This document shows, in pieces, positions 24,025-36,489 of a stretch of 64,000 nt of DNA. Position 1 is the stretch's first letter, and each line of letters begins with the position of its first letter. The stretch lies in the NCBI RefSeq assembly GCF_002775205.1, contig NC_036446.1:1148272-1212271 (forward strand), read 5' to 3'. Origin of the DNA: Xiphophorus maculatus (taxonomy: Eukaryota; Chordata; Actinopteri; Cyprinodontiformes; Poeciliidae). A program made the position numbers and the translations under genes. Below the pieces are notes generated by a model. It saw nothing but the letters and a program-made list of their open reading frames with translations, was not told the DNA's origin and made no database searches.

Positions 24025-27000
24025 ATGATCAAGACCGAGAAGGTTCTGCACCTGAAGAGCAGCCGAGGCCGGAAGGTTCGGGTGGTTCGGGAGCACTACC
24101 TGCGGGAGCGGGTCCCCTGCTTCAGCGCGCTGTGCCAGGCGGGCTGCGAGAACGGTGAGGTCCGCGGGAGTACGGCGGCGGTTCGGGAGCTCGGTTCTGC
24201 TGAAGGCCCGGGTTCACTATGGCATGTAGGACATCTCTGGTCCGGTCCGGAGGATAAGACCCACAGTCCGGACCGGAACCAAAACTAGACGAACAAAAAT
24301 TTCAAGTTAAATTTCCTGTTTGAATGAAATCAATAAGTAAGTTGATCGATCAGTCAGAATGTTTTGCTGAGTTCTAGATCCACTTAGAGGCATCCATCCA
24401 TCATCCATCCATCATCCATCCATCCATCCATCCAACATCCATCCATCCAACATTCATCCATCCATCATCCATACATCCATCCATCATCCATCCATCATCC
24501 ATCCATCCATCCATCCAACATCCATCCATCCAACATTCATCCATCCATCCATCCAACATCCATCCATCCAACATCCATCCATCCAACATTCATCCATCCA
24601 TCATCCAACATTCATCCATCCAACATCCATCCGTCCAACATCCATCCATCCTACATCCATCATCCAACATTCATCCATCCAACATTCATCCATCCTACAT
24701 CCATCATCCAACATTCATCCATCCAACATCCATCCATCCAACATTCATCCATCCAACATTCATCCATCCAACATTCATCCATCCTACATCCATCATCCAA
24801 CATTCATCCATCCAACATTCATCCATCCAACATCCATCCATTCATCCATCCATCATCCAACATTCATCCATCCAACATCCATCCGTCCAACATCCATCCA
24901 TCCTACATCCATCATCCAACATTCATCCATCCAACATTCATCCATCCTACATCCATCATCCAACATTCATCCATCCAACATCCATCCATCCAACATTCAT
25001 CCATCCAACATTCATCCATCCAACATTCATCCATCCTACATCCATCATCCAACATTCATCCATCCAACATTCATCCATCCTACATCCATCATCCAACATT
25101 CATCCATCCAACATCCATCCATCCAACATTCATCCATCCAACATTCATCCAACATCCATCCATCCATCATCCAACATTCATCCATCCAACATCCATCCAT
25201 CCATCCAACATCCATCCATCCATCATCCAACATTCATCCATCCAACATCCATCCATCCATCATCCAACATTCATCCATCCAACATCCATCCATCATCCAA
25301 CATTCATCCATCCAACGTCCATCCATCCAACATTCATCCATCCAACATTCATCCATCCATCCAACATTCATCCATCCATCATCCAACATTCATCCATCCA
25401 ACATCCATCCATTCATCATCCAACATTCATCCATCCAACATCCATCCGTCCAACATCCATCCATCCAACATCCATCCATCCATCCGTCCAACATCCATCC
25501 ATCCAACATCCATCCATCCAACATCCATCCATCCAACATTTATCCATCCATCATCCAACATTCATCCATCCAACATCCAACATTCATCCATCCATCATCC
25601 AACATTCATCCATCCAACATCCATCCATCCATCATCCAACATTCATCCATCCAACATCCATCCATCCAACATCAATCCATCCAACATTCATCCATCCAAC
25701 ATTCATCCATCCAACATCCATCCATCCAACATCCATCCATCCATCCAACATCCATCCGTCCAACATGCATTTGTCCAACATCCACCCATCCATCCAACAT
25801 TCATTCATCCATCCATCCATCCATCCATCATCCATCCATCATCCATCCATCCATCCATCCAACATCCATCCATCCAACATTCATCCATCCATCCATCCAA
25901 CATCCATCCATCCAACATCCATCCATCCAACATTCATCCATCCATCATCCAACATTCATCCATCCAACATCCATCCGTCCAACATCCATCCATCCATCCA
26001 TCCAGCATTCATCCATCCAACATCCATCCGTCCAACATTCATCCATCCTACATCCATCATCCAACATTCATCCATCCAACATTCATCCATCCTACATCCA
26101 TCATCCAACATTCATCCATCCAACATCCATCCATCCAACATTCATCCATCCAACATTCATCCAACATCCATCCATCCATCATCCAACATTCATCCATCCA
26201 ACATCCATCCATCCATCATCCAACATTCATCCATCCAACATCCATCCATCCATCATCCAACATTCATCCATCCAACATCCATCCATCATCCAACATTCAT
26301 CCATCCAACGTCCATCCATCCAACATTCATCCATCCAACATTCATCCATCCATCCAACATTCATCCATCCATCATCCAACATTCATCCATCCAACATCCA
26401 TCCATTCATCATCCAACATTCATCCATCCAACATCCATCCGTCCAACATCCATCCATCCAACATCCATCCATCCATCCGTCCAACATCCATCCATCCAAC
26501 ATCCATCCATCCAACATCCATCCATCCAACATCCAACATTTATCCATCCATCATCCATCATCCAACATTCATCCATCCAACATCCAACATTCATCCATCC
26601 ATCATCCAACATTCATCCATCCAACATCCATCCATCCATCATCCAACATTCATCCATCCAACATCCATCCATCCAACATCAATCCATCCAACATTCATCC
26701 ATCCAACATTCATCCATCCAACATCCATCCATCCAACATCCATCCATCCATCCATCCAACATCCATCCGTCCAACATGCATTTGTCCAACATCCACCCAT
26801 CCATCCAACATTCATTCATCCATCCATCCAGCATTCATTCATCCATCCATCCATCCATCCAACATTCATCCGTCCATCCATCCATCCATCCATCCATCCA
26901 TCCATCCATCCATCCATCCATCCATCCATCCATCCATCCATCCGTTTTCAGGATCTGTCCAGAGGTTGTTGAATTTCTTCTCTTGGTTTTTTCCATCATA

Positions 27001-28540
27001 AATGTTGATTTTTATTTTATTTTATTTTTTTTAATTAAAGACTAAACTATGAACCGGACCTCCTGCTGACCCTGAAAACAAACCCACAGAACTAATCAGA
27101 AGCTGCAGCTTCACATGTCAGACGAGTCCAGAACCACCAAGTTCAGTTTCCAGAACCAACGATAATTTCGGGCTTTTCTCTGATACACATCAAGTTTTTA
27201 TTATGTTAAAAGTTTCTCCAGTTTATTTTAAATCTGTGATGTTTTTTCTGACCCAGATGGTAAAGTTCTGCCCGGAGACCTAACCCACTATGTGGTTCCG
27301 GACGCCGAGGTGGTACTGAACTACCTGGAGGTTCTGGAGCTGGTGGAGCTGCAGGGGGTCGTGTTCACGCAGACGGCCTGTCAGGCTCTGCACAGCAAGG
27401 GCCGCAGGTAGGAGAACCGAACCAGAACCAGAACAAGCCTCCATAACTCCCGCTGACTCAGCAGCCTCGCCTTCTGCGCAGCGCTGCTCCTGGATCACCT
27501 TTTCTATCCCTGCAGAACTCTGCAGGAGCGAGCCGGGTCGGCCTCATTAGACCCGGTTCTGCTGACTCAGCTGTGACCTGCAGGAAGCCGTTAATAAGGA
27601 ACCCTGCCTGACCTGCGCTTCCACTGCGGTTCGGTTCTGGTTTCTGCTGACTTGGTGGAGGGAACACGTTGCATCACTAATGGGCTGTTAGGTGAATGAG
27701 CTGCAGGTTCAGCCCAGAACAGCGTGTAGTGGTGACCTTTGACCTCCTCTGGCCCCAGATTCACCCGGAACGTCTCCCTCTGGATCGGCAAATAGAATCT
27801 GAGTTCTGAATCCAAGAAGTTAAAGTTGAGTGGAAGGAAAAATGTGTGCCAAATGTCATTTTCCAGGATCCACCAGGGGGAGCTGTAGCTTGTTGATGGA
27901 GGTTTTTTGGCTAAAATCTGTTATTTCTTTCTAGAAAAACCTGAAACATGCCAGAGTTCTGCTCCTCTGCAGGTTCTACAACCGTCTGAGGAACCTGCTG
28001 AAAGACCCGCGGCATGACTGCGTCCTGTTTGCTAACGAGTTCCAGGAGTTCTCCTACTGCCCCAGAGAGAAAGGAGAGAGCCAGGAGAAATGGCAGACCA
28101 GGTGAGTCCTCCCAGGTGACCCCCAGGTGACCCAAGTAACCTGGGTCAGAGTTCACTGTAAACAAAGTGTAGGATTATAGAATAAAAGGTTTAAATCCAA
28201 CTTAAAGGGATCCACGATGAGTTAATATAAGCTTCTGCTAATGGTGTTAGCGCTAGCTAATATAGTTAGTTCTACATAATGGCATTAGCTTCAGGTAATG
28301 GCGATAGCTCCAGCTATCAGAGCTGGCTCCAGCCAGTGGCGTTAGCTCCTGCTAATAGTGTTAGCACTAGCTAGAGCTAACACTATCTAGGAGTAAGTTC
28401 CTGTTCATGGTGCTACCTGGAGCTAATGATGGCATCCCTAGTTGATGACATTTGCTCCTGCTACTATTGTTAGCTTTAGCTAATAGTGTTGTTGTGTATC
28501 ACTTTAAGATCAGGTCTGTTTGCTGGACCTGTAGATCAGA

Positions 28541-28586
<46 letters not shown>

Positions 28587-31500
28587 GTGTGTGTACGCCG
28601 CCGCTGTGTGGTACTACAACCACCTGGCTGGGATGATGAACCTGGTGATGATCACTGAGGACTCGGACGCCGTGTCCCGGTTCAGCAGCCTCAACTCCGG
28701 AGTCTACGTCATCAGCGTCCAGGTGGGGATGTTCGGTCGCCACAGCAACCACCCAGGTGCGACGCTCATCTTCACATTCTTAATTTTCAGGAGTACCTGC
28801 AGAGCTTCTGGCCGGCGCTGCAGGCCGCCCAGGATCTGTACGGATCCGTCCGCCAGGCGCTGCAGGAGAAGGAGGCCGACAGCTCGCAGAGGGAGTTTCC
28901 AGAACATTTACCTGCTCAGGTTCTGGAGGCCGGGATCAAGTCCGGACGCTTCGTCCAGGTCTGGACCTGCAGGTATTCTGGTACAGGATGTGCTGATGGA
29001 GCTCCTGATTGGACCGTTTCTCCTGCAGGGAACCCTGAACGTGAGCAAACACCGCGCTCAGAACGAAGCCTTCGTCACCAGCGACGGTTTGTCCTCTAAG
29101 AGCCCAGGTGAAGGTCGTTGCTGTCAGGTGAGATCCTCCAGGTGAAGCTCTGAGGTCACTCCTCCTCTCCTCCTGCCTCAGACCTGAGCGCCGGCGTGCT
29201 GGTGGCCGGTTCTAAGAGCCGGAACCGGGCCGTGCACGGCGACCTGGTGGCGGTGGAGCTGCTGCCCAGGGTCGAGTGGCGAGGGAAGGTCACGGCTCTG
29301 AGCGAAGGGCTGGCGGACGAGCGGAGCGGGGACGACGACGAGATCAAGCCCATGCCGACAGGTGGGGGGAGGGGTTCTGCCGGGCTGGGTGGGTCCATGC
29401 AGGTTCTGACCTCTGACCCCGGCAGGTCGCGTCGTGGGGATCCTGCAGAGGAACTGGAGGGACTACGTGGTGACCTTTCCCCCCCGGGACGCGGCGCAGA
29501 CCCAGAGCCGGGCCGCCCAGCGCGTCCTGGCCGTTCCCTGGGACCGCCGGATCCCCAAGGTCCGGATCAGCACCCAGCAGGCCGACGCGCTGCAGGTCCG
29601 GTCCGCTTACAGAAGCAGAAAATATCCGCTCGTTATGCCTGTTACCATGGCGACAAAACTTTTTATTCTGGTTTAATTTTGGTGTTAATACCAGATTTGA
29701 ACCTGGGATCAGTCCTGGATTTATTATTGTTTTTGTTACAATACAATAAAAAATAATAAAATCAGTTTAATCCTGATTTTATTCTGATATTATGAATTTA
29801 ATTATTGAGTTTAGTTCTGGTTTAGTCGTAGTTAATTTATGGTTTTATTGATGTTTTGTTCCTACATTTAAATCCAGTTTTAATCCTAGTTGTCTTGTTT
29901 TTATTTAGTATTTAATTATTTAATTCTGGTTTTATTCCAACTTTATTCTGATTTAGACCTGGTTTGAGAAGGTTTAGACGTAGCTAATTTATGGTTTTCT
30001 TTTTGTTTTATTTTTTGGTTTTAATCCTAGTTTTATTCTGGATTAAATTAAGATTTAATTCTGGTTTCACTCTTGATATTTAATCCTAATTTAAGCGGAG
30101 TGCTGCTGCTCTCCAGCAGGTTCAGCTACATGCCAGACTCTACACACTAAATTAAAGGTCAAAGGTCATGTCAGCCCAGTTAGGAAAAGGAACCGTTAGT
30201 GATTAAAGCTGGTGGTGTAACAGGAAAGAAGCTCTGGTGTAAATGTTGGGATTTGGGTTCTGAAATCAGCCGGTTCTGGTCGCTAAAGCCGTCTGGTTCG
30301 GTTCCCCCTGCAGGACCACAGGGTGGTGGTTCGGATCGACTCGTGGCCCAGCACATCGCTCTATCCCAACGGACACAGCGTGCGGGTTCTGGGCCGGGCC
30401 GGGGAGCTGGAGACGGAGATCCAGACGATCCTGGTGGAGAACTGCATCCACGTGCCGCCGTTCTCCGAAGCCCAGGTGGAGATCGGAACCGGTGGTCAGC
30501 TGGTGACCGGGTGCCATCGATCTGAGCGGGATGTTTCCCTGTGGTGTGGCAGCTCAGGGAGATGCCAGTGAATTCCCCGGAGAAACCGTGGGCGGCGGAT
30601 CCGGCCGAGGCGGCGGCGCGCCGGGACCTGAGGCGGACCCACCTGGTGTTCAGCATCGACCCGCGGGGCTGCGAGGACGTGGACGACACGCTGTCGGTGC
30701 GGCGCCTGGCCGGCGGGAAGCTCCTGGAGCTGGGAGTCCACATCGCCGACGTCACGCATTTCGTCAGGGAGGAATCGCTCACCGACCTGGAGGCCCGGTC
30801 CAGGTAGGACTCCAGAACCGGCGGGCAGCAGCTAATCTAACAGCGATCATTCGTTCACCAGACAAACTCCTGAAGTTTCTGTTAAAGGTTCAGAAGTTTT
30901 TTATTTAAAGAAATTGATTTGAAAAATATTTCTCTTATTTTTTTAACTTATATAAATTATTATCATTTTGATCCTTAAAACATTAAAATTTCCATGTAAT
31001 TTTATTTATAATCTGTCTAATGATATTATTACTAAATATTAAATGATTGATAAATTGATCAGTCACTTTTTAACAGATATGTTTTTACTCAGTTAATTTC
31101 TTGGTCGGCTACTTTTTAAAATATGTTTAAGTATTGCTGCTCTTACTTTAGTACAGTTTTTGGTTTCTCCTCTGGTTACCGTTTACATCCTTATTGATTA
31201 TCTTGTATGAATAAATATGGTTAAAACATTCTGTTTTCTGGATGAGTTGTGTTCATGTTTCCCTCTTAGAGCCACCACCTACTACCTGGCGGACCGCCGC
31301 TACGACATGCTGCCTGCTGTCCTCAGCGCTGACCTTTGCTCCCTGCTGGGCGGGGTCGACAGGTCGGTTCTCTCTGCTCCTCTGCTCACCGCCGTCTCCA
31401 TCGGTCCCAACGCCGTCCTCTGGTTTCCAGGTACGCCATGAGCGTCGTGTGGGAGCTGGACGCTCAGAGCCTGGCCGTCACCAAGGTGTGGTTCGGCCGG

Positions 31501-34500
31501 ACCCTGATCCGCTCCTCCTACCAGCTGCACTACGAGCTGGCCCAGGCACTGCTGAACGGGGAGGAGGTCCAGGTTCCTGAGCTGGCCCGGCTCGACCCAG
31601 AGGAGCGGGACGCCAAGCTGAGCGAGCTCATCCAGGCGCTGGAGACGCTGACGCACATCGCCAGACACCTGCGGGCTCAGAGGGACCGAGGAGGAGCGCT
31701 GGAGCTGGAGGGAGTGGAGGTACAGACGGACATTTCTGCTGGGTTTATCTCCTGAGATTTCTGATTAATTACATTTCTTATGTATATATATATTTTTGAA
31801 AAACTCAAAATACACATCTACATGAATCCAACTTGCAACAAACTGATAAAATTATTTGTGATCGCATTATTTTGTTTATTTACTATTGATAGTTCAAGAG
31901 ATTCAATAATTGTAATACCGAGTGACACCACCGGGTGGCGGTGCATCTGTTGCCCTGTTTTTCCAGTTACAAGCAGTAAAGTCTTAACTTTGTCTAATTA
32001 CAGGGTGGTAATGTATGAAGTTATTATTAAATAAAAATGTTTACGTATTAATTCGTCCTATGTAAACTACGTTTTGAGAGTAAACTGTTCTGGCTTTGTT
32101 TGCTGCTAAGCTAACGCCGAAATGCTAACTGCTACCAGCGAATGAGACCCGATACCTGCTACAGAGGCGTAATGCAAAAAATCCCGACATATTTATAAGT
32201 AAAATATCGTATTACAGTTCACTCAATACAAGTAATAGACTTTTTTATTTCACGGTTTAAATAAGTGAATACAAATTTAATGGCCCAGAAATGTTGGATT
32301 CATGTAATGGATATTTAAAGACATAACAGAAACAAAAACAATAAACAGAAAAATATATAAATCAGAAACTGACCTCCATGTTGAAGACCTCTGGTGGAGC
32401 ATCAATCTCAAATGATTCTGGTTTAAACCCAGTAGAAGGTCAAACGTCACTGAGATCATTTTGAACGTTAATCAGTTTTTTTCTGTAGCAGAAGAAGAAG
32501 AATCCGTTTCTGTGGTGGATCACAAGTTGCTCGCTCCTCCTCCACAGGTCCGAGCCCAGCTGGACCAGGACAAGAACATCATGGCGCTGGTTCCTCGCCA
32601 GCCCCTGGAGGTCCACGAGACCGTGGCAGAGTGCATGATCTACGCCAACCACTGGGTGGCGCGCAAGATCCAGGAGGCCTTCCCCTACCAGGCCCTGCTG
32701 AGGCGTCACCCGCAGCCACGCCAGGAGCTGTTCAGCCAGCTGGTGGACACGGCCCGGGCCAGGGGGTTCTCCATCGACACCAGGTGGGTTCTGGTCCGCT
32801 CCCCACCCGTCTGCCGGCTCACCACCTGGCCAGAGGTGGAGACCAGCAGCAAGGGAGGAGTTTGATGGAAAAGAACTAATTTTTACAGGATGTCCATAAA
32901 ACCTGAATTCTGACTCTCCTGCAGGACCAACAAGGCCTTGGCGGACTCTCTGGACCGAGCCGTGGACCCCGAGGACCCGCTGGTGAACAGGCTCTTCAGA
33001 ATGATGGCCACCCAGGCCATGTCTCAGGCCGTGTACTTCTCCACTGGTGCTCAGCCTGAGGACCAGTTCTACCACTACGGTAAACCAGTTTTACCGCTAT
33101 GGTAAACCAGTTTTACCGCTATGGTAAACCAGTTTTACCGCTATGGTAAACCAGTTTTACCGCTATGGTAAACCAGCTCGGCTCTTCCTGATTGCCTCAT
33201 TTCTGCTCGTCAGGTCTGGCTCTGGACCGCTACACTCACTTCACCTCCCCGATCCGCCGCTACGCCGACATGGTGGTGCACCGCCTGCTGACCGCCGCGC
33301 TGCAACTGGAGCGCGGTGGTCAGCAGGGGGCTGAGCCTGGCAAACCGCCGGCCGGCAACAAAGACATGGAGGAGCTGGCAGAGCACATCAACAGCAGGAA
33401 CCGGGTGAGCGGCTTGTTGGGTCTGGGCGGTTCTGTGCTTCCTGAACGTTGTCTGAGTTGTTGTGACGTCGGCAGGCGGCCCAGCGAGCCCAGAACCTTT
33501 CCACCGGACTCTTCCAGTGCCTCTTCTTCAAGGAGCGCGACCCGGAGACGGACCCGCGCTGCGTGGCCGACGCCATCATCTACTCCATCAGGGACAACGG
33601 CGTGCTGGTCTTCATTCCAGAGTAAGGAACTCTTCCTCTATTGGTCTGCTGTTCCAGTGACAGAAGAACATTTCCTCAGCATGATTCTGCCACCGCCATG
33701 CTGGACACTTAGTTCAATGTTCTTAGGTTTTAAGCCTCAGGACCTTTTTTTTCCTGGTAGCATCACTTCTGTCAAGTTGGGTCCCACCAAATGAAATGGA
33801 CTAAATTTTACAGATTTCACTACATTATTCATTCATTTTTGTCAGTTCCAAACTAAATATTTAACTTACTAGCTAAATATGTAGTAAGCAAGTTAAATAT
33901 ATAGTTTGAAGCTAATTATATAGATTGCTAGCTAAAAATGTACTTTCAAGCTAACTATTTAGCTAGCAACCTAATTATTCATTTGGCCAGCTACATTTAG
34001 TGTTAAGCTGAACATTTAGTTTAAGCTCAATGTATAGCTTGCAAGTTAAATATTTGGTGTTTAGCTTAAAAGCTAAACAGCTTGAAACTAAATTTAGCTG
34101 CCTTACAAGATATTTATTTTGGAGATAAATATTTAATTTGAGCCAAAATATTAAACTTGGTAGCTAAAAAATTTGTTTCAAGCTAGCTAAATATTTAGTA
34201 TCAAACTAAATGCTTAACTTGCTAACTTTGTATGCAGTTAGCAATCTAAATAAACATTTTACTAAATAAATATTTACCTTGCTAAATAAAAATATTTAGT
34301 TGCAAGCCAAACATTTAGTTTGAAACTAAATATGTAACTTGCTTTCAAAATATTTATTCAATTATTTTGCTTCAAGCTAACTAGTTAGCATACCAAGTAT
34401 TTAGCTTGCTAACTAAACACTTACTTTGAAACTGTGATATTTATGAATGAGTAATACGGTGAAAACTTGACTTTAATAAAACTTGTTTTACTTACACCAG

Positions 34501-36065
34501 GTTCTAAATAAGTCAAATTATTGTGACTGTGACTTTAAACCGGTTTCCACAGAGGAGCTGTGACTCCAGGTGTGCTGCTGTTTTTACAGGTACGGAGTGA
34601 AAGGTCCGGTCTACATGAGGAACAAGGAGGGCCTGGTGGTGACGGCCGGCCCGGACGGTACCTGTGAGTGGCAGAGCGGCTCCGTTCACCGCCACTCGGA
34701 CCACATCACCACCACGTCTGGCTGTGGCAGCGCCACCTTCAGGTTGTTTGACCACATCACGGTGAGCCAACAGAAACACCTTCCTCTGGGCACAGAGGCG
34801 CTACGCTGACCCGACAGCAGGGGGTCGTTCCAGGTTTTGACCCGTTGTTAAATTGCAACACTAAACAAAGTTAAAGCTTTGATGATCCTCGCACCAAAAC
34901 CTTTTAATAAAAAACTAAAGTGTTTTTCAAAGTTGGCCTGTTTTCATTAAGCAACTTCAGTTTTGAAATGTCAGGTTGTACAAATATATGGTCAATGGAA
35001 ACGCAGCTCCTGTTGATTATCCCCAGTAGCAGTCAGTCTTGCAGCGACTCTAAAGAGGCCTCTGACTTAACATGCCAACAGCTCAATATCTGACACCATC
35101 TGCTGCTAATCTGCCTCATTTGCTTCTGCTGCTCCTCTTTAAATCTCTGTCTGGTTGTTTGGTTAGAAAGCCGAGCAGAGATGTTAGAGTAGGGGATAAG
35201 ATCAGTTGAACGCCATAATAAATGTAATACTCTGGCTGGGTTCTGTTTTTGACTTTGAAGTTCATCCAGTTTGTCTGACAGTAGAGCTGAGAATTTATTG
35301 TATTTATCATGTTTTAATTAATTATTGTCACAATAAATTCCAATTAATGTTTAAGAAAACACAAAACTGTTCTTGCTGTCAGGATTGATAGTTTAATATT
35401 TCCTCCAGTTTGTTCAATAAATGTGAAACCACGGTTACCGTCTGCAGGTCAGAGGTGAAGCTCACGCTGATTAGTGCGTCTGCTGTGCTGAACAAACGTT
35501 TCACACATGGGAACCTTTTTCAAGAGCAGATTTGTGTTTGTAGGACTGTAATTGCTGTGACACAATTACCTAAAAAAGATGCAATAGTTATCGTTTCCAC
35601 AAAATATAACCAGAGATCTCCTGTTGCTCATTATAATGAGCTACACTGGGACTTGGGGTCAAAGGTCAAGCGTATCTTCAGACTTACTGTGAGGAATAAA
35701 ATGGGAACATTTAATATTCCAGACGGTCAGAACTCTCTTCGTCCCGTCCCCAGGTCCGGATCTCCGTCCTCTCCACTAACTGCCACGCCGACACGCTGAC
35801 CCTGCAGGTCATCAGCAACCAGCCGCACCTCGGCGCCGCGCCGCAGCGGCCCGGTTCGCCGCGCCGCAGCCAGCTGGTGCAGGAGGTGGTGCGGCTGGCC
35901 GGGGAGGCGCAGGAGAAGGCAGCGCGCCGACCCGAACTCTCCAAGGAGGAGCGGGAGTTCCGGCAGAGCAGAACCCCCAACCTGTACTCCCTGCTGGAGG
36001 AGATCCGGGAGCTGGCGCTGATGGACCCAGACGCCGCCGCACGGCCCGGCACCGTGACGGCGTAG
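24025..36065 (+). CDS. dis3l: DIS3-like exonuclease 1 (cytoplasmic exosome RNase)
   Basis: Processive 3'-5' exoribonuclease of the RNase II/RNB family, the catalytic partner of the cytoplasmic RNA exosome. Eighteen coding exons: 24025-24154, 27257-27407, 27973-28101, 28587-28722, 28791-28958, 29029-29107, 29182-29361, 29426-29595, 30314-30475, 30553-30803, 31270-31362, 31431-31719, 32548-32783, 32925-33079, 33214-33404, 33476-33621, 34590-34761, 35754-36065. They sum to 3150 nt, 1049 residues (human protein about 1054). Order of domains: an N-terminal PIN-like region (about 1-220; inactive as an endonuclease in the known family), two cold-shock domains (about 240-430), the RNB domain (about 465-830) and a C-terminal S1 domain. 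The catalytic aspartates are intact in [13 protein letters not shown]471, D477, D479, D480. The later RNB signature [16 protein letters not shown] is also present. Odd points: a 2.5-kb satellite in intron 1, a TG tract at the exon 4 acceptor, a five-fold repeated donor at exon 14, and a diverged TTAGCTA-type repeat in intron 16 (33,830-34,440). The start codon is the first in the GC-rich leader and matches the family N-terminus. Confidence 0.95.
24390..26942. repeat. (CATC)n-derived satellite in dis3l intron 1
   Basis: About 2.55 kb of CATCCATC and CATCCAAC(A) words, ending in a pure (CATC)n run at 26,870-26,942. It has higher-order structure: a block containing CAACATGCATTTGTCCAAC occurs at 25,761 and again at 26,772 (1011 bp apart), and CCTACATCCATC marks recur with the same 1012-bp offset (25,035/26,047 and 25,079/26,091). 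A 426-codon open frame on + and several on - cross the array because the repeat lacks stops. They are not genes. The array takes up most of the 3.1-kb intron. Confidence 0.97.
28200..28490. repeat. GTTAGCTCCAGCTAATGG-type repeat in dis3l intron 3
   Basis: Loose tandem copies of an 18-24-bp phrase built on GCTAATGG(C/T)GTTAGCT, about a dozen in 290 bp. Related TTAGCTAATG words occur at 3745-3830. Confidence 0.7.
28544..28584. repeat. (TG)20 tract abutting the exon 4 acceptor of dis3l
   Basis: An uninterrupted TG run ends directly at the acceptor dinucleotide (AG at 28,585-28,586), replacing the polypyrimidine tract. The exon itself continues GTGTGTGTAC, so the alternation extends into coding sequence, where it encodes C-V. 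Confidence 0.95.
31817..32310. repeat. Possible inverted-repeat element in dis3l intron 12
   Basis: TACATGAATCCAAC near 31,817 is exactly mirrored by GTTGGATTCATGTA near 32,293. The interior contains the palindromic ACCACCGGGTGGCGGT. It may be a MITE. No second copy is seen in the window, so the call is weak. Confidence 0.4.
33062..33181 (+). repeat. 22-bp tandem repeat duplicating an exon end and splice donor
   Basis: The unit ACCAGTTTTACCGCTATGGTAA starts inside exon 14, where the first copy differs at three bases, and is repeated four more times through the start of intron 14. Each copy carries a GGTAAAC donor: GT at 33,080, 33,102, 33,124, 33,146 and 33,168. The exonic copy encodes QFYHYG and the intronic copies would encode QFYRYG, so the repeat clearly arose from the exon edge. 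Confidence 0.93.
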
Positions 36066-36222
36066 AGGACGAGCCGCCACAGAGCAACTCGTGAGGTTTA
36101 GACCCAACGGTCCAGAACCGACAGAAACCAGCAGATGAAATGTGGGAAATGTTTTGGTAGAAATGTTCTGGTTCTGGAGGGAAAACAATTCACCATCAGA
36201 ACATGAACTCTGACCCAGTTTC

Positions 36223-36228
36223 ATTAAA
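36223..36228 (+). terminator. Likely poly(A) signal of dis3l (ATTAAA)
   Basis: The first good signal after the dis3l stop, 158 nt downstream. It lies only 9 nt from the opposed tipin signal. Confidence 0.5.
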
Positions 36229-36236
36229 ATCAACTG

Positions 36237-36242
36237 TTTATT
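36237..36242 (-). terminator. Likely poly(A) signal of tipin (AATAAA on -)
   Basis: A canonical hexamer on the - strand, 248 nt past the tipin stop codon. Confidence 0.55.
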
Positions 36243-36489
36243 ATTATTGGACATTTTTATATTAAAATAACTTGAACACAGAACCGGCCCGTTTTGGTTG
36301 TTTTCTAGTAAAACAGAACCTGTTACAGTCCACTCCTCTGCCATGGACCAGAACCAGACCAGAACACAAACATCCAGGTTTAAACTAAAATGGCAGAACT
36401 TTTTCAGGCTCCAGCTCAGGAACCAGGAAGGTTCTGTAGTTTGGTTCTGGTAGAAGATTCTGTTGCAGAGATCCAGTTTTTGACACACC

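Noticed and set aside
24390-26942. CRISPR-like array
   Set aside because: Units are 4-11 bp, contiguous and without unique spacers, in a vertebrate genome. It is a satellite.
25765-27045. 426-codon open reading frame rich in His, Ile, Pro and Ser
   Set aside because: It is the translation of the CATC satellite, which lacks stop codons in this frame. Its composition is wholly repeat-driven, and it lies within dis3l intron 1.
28486-29145. 219-codon frame across dis3l exons 4-6
   Set aside because: It runs through a TG repeat and introns in a mixture of frames. The spliced dis3l model explains the coding parts.
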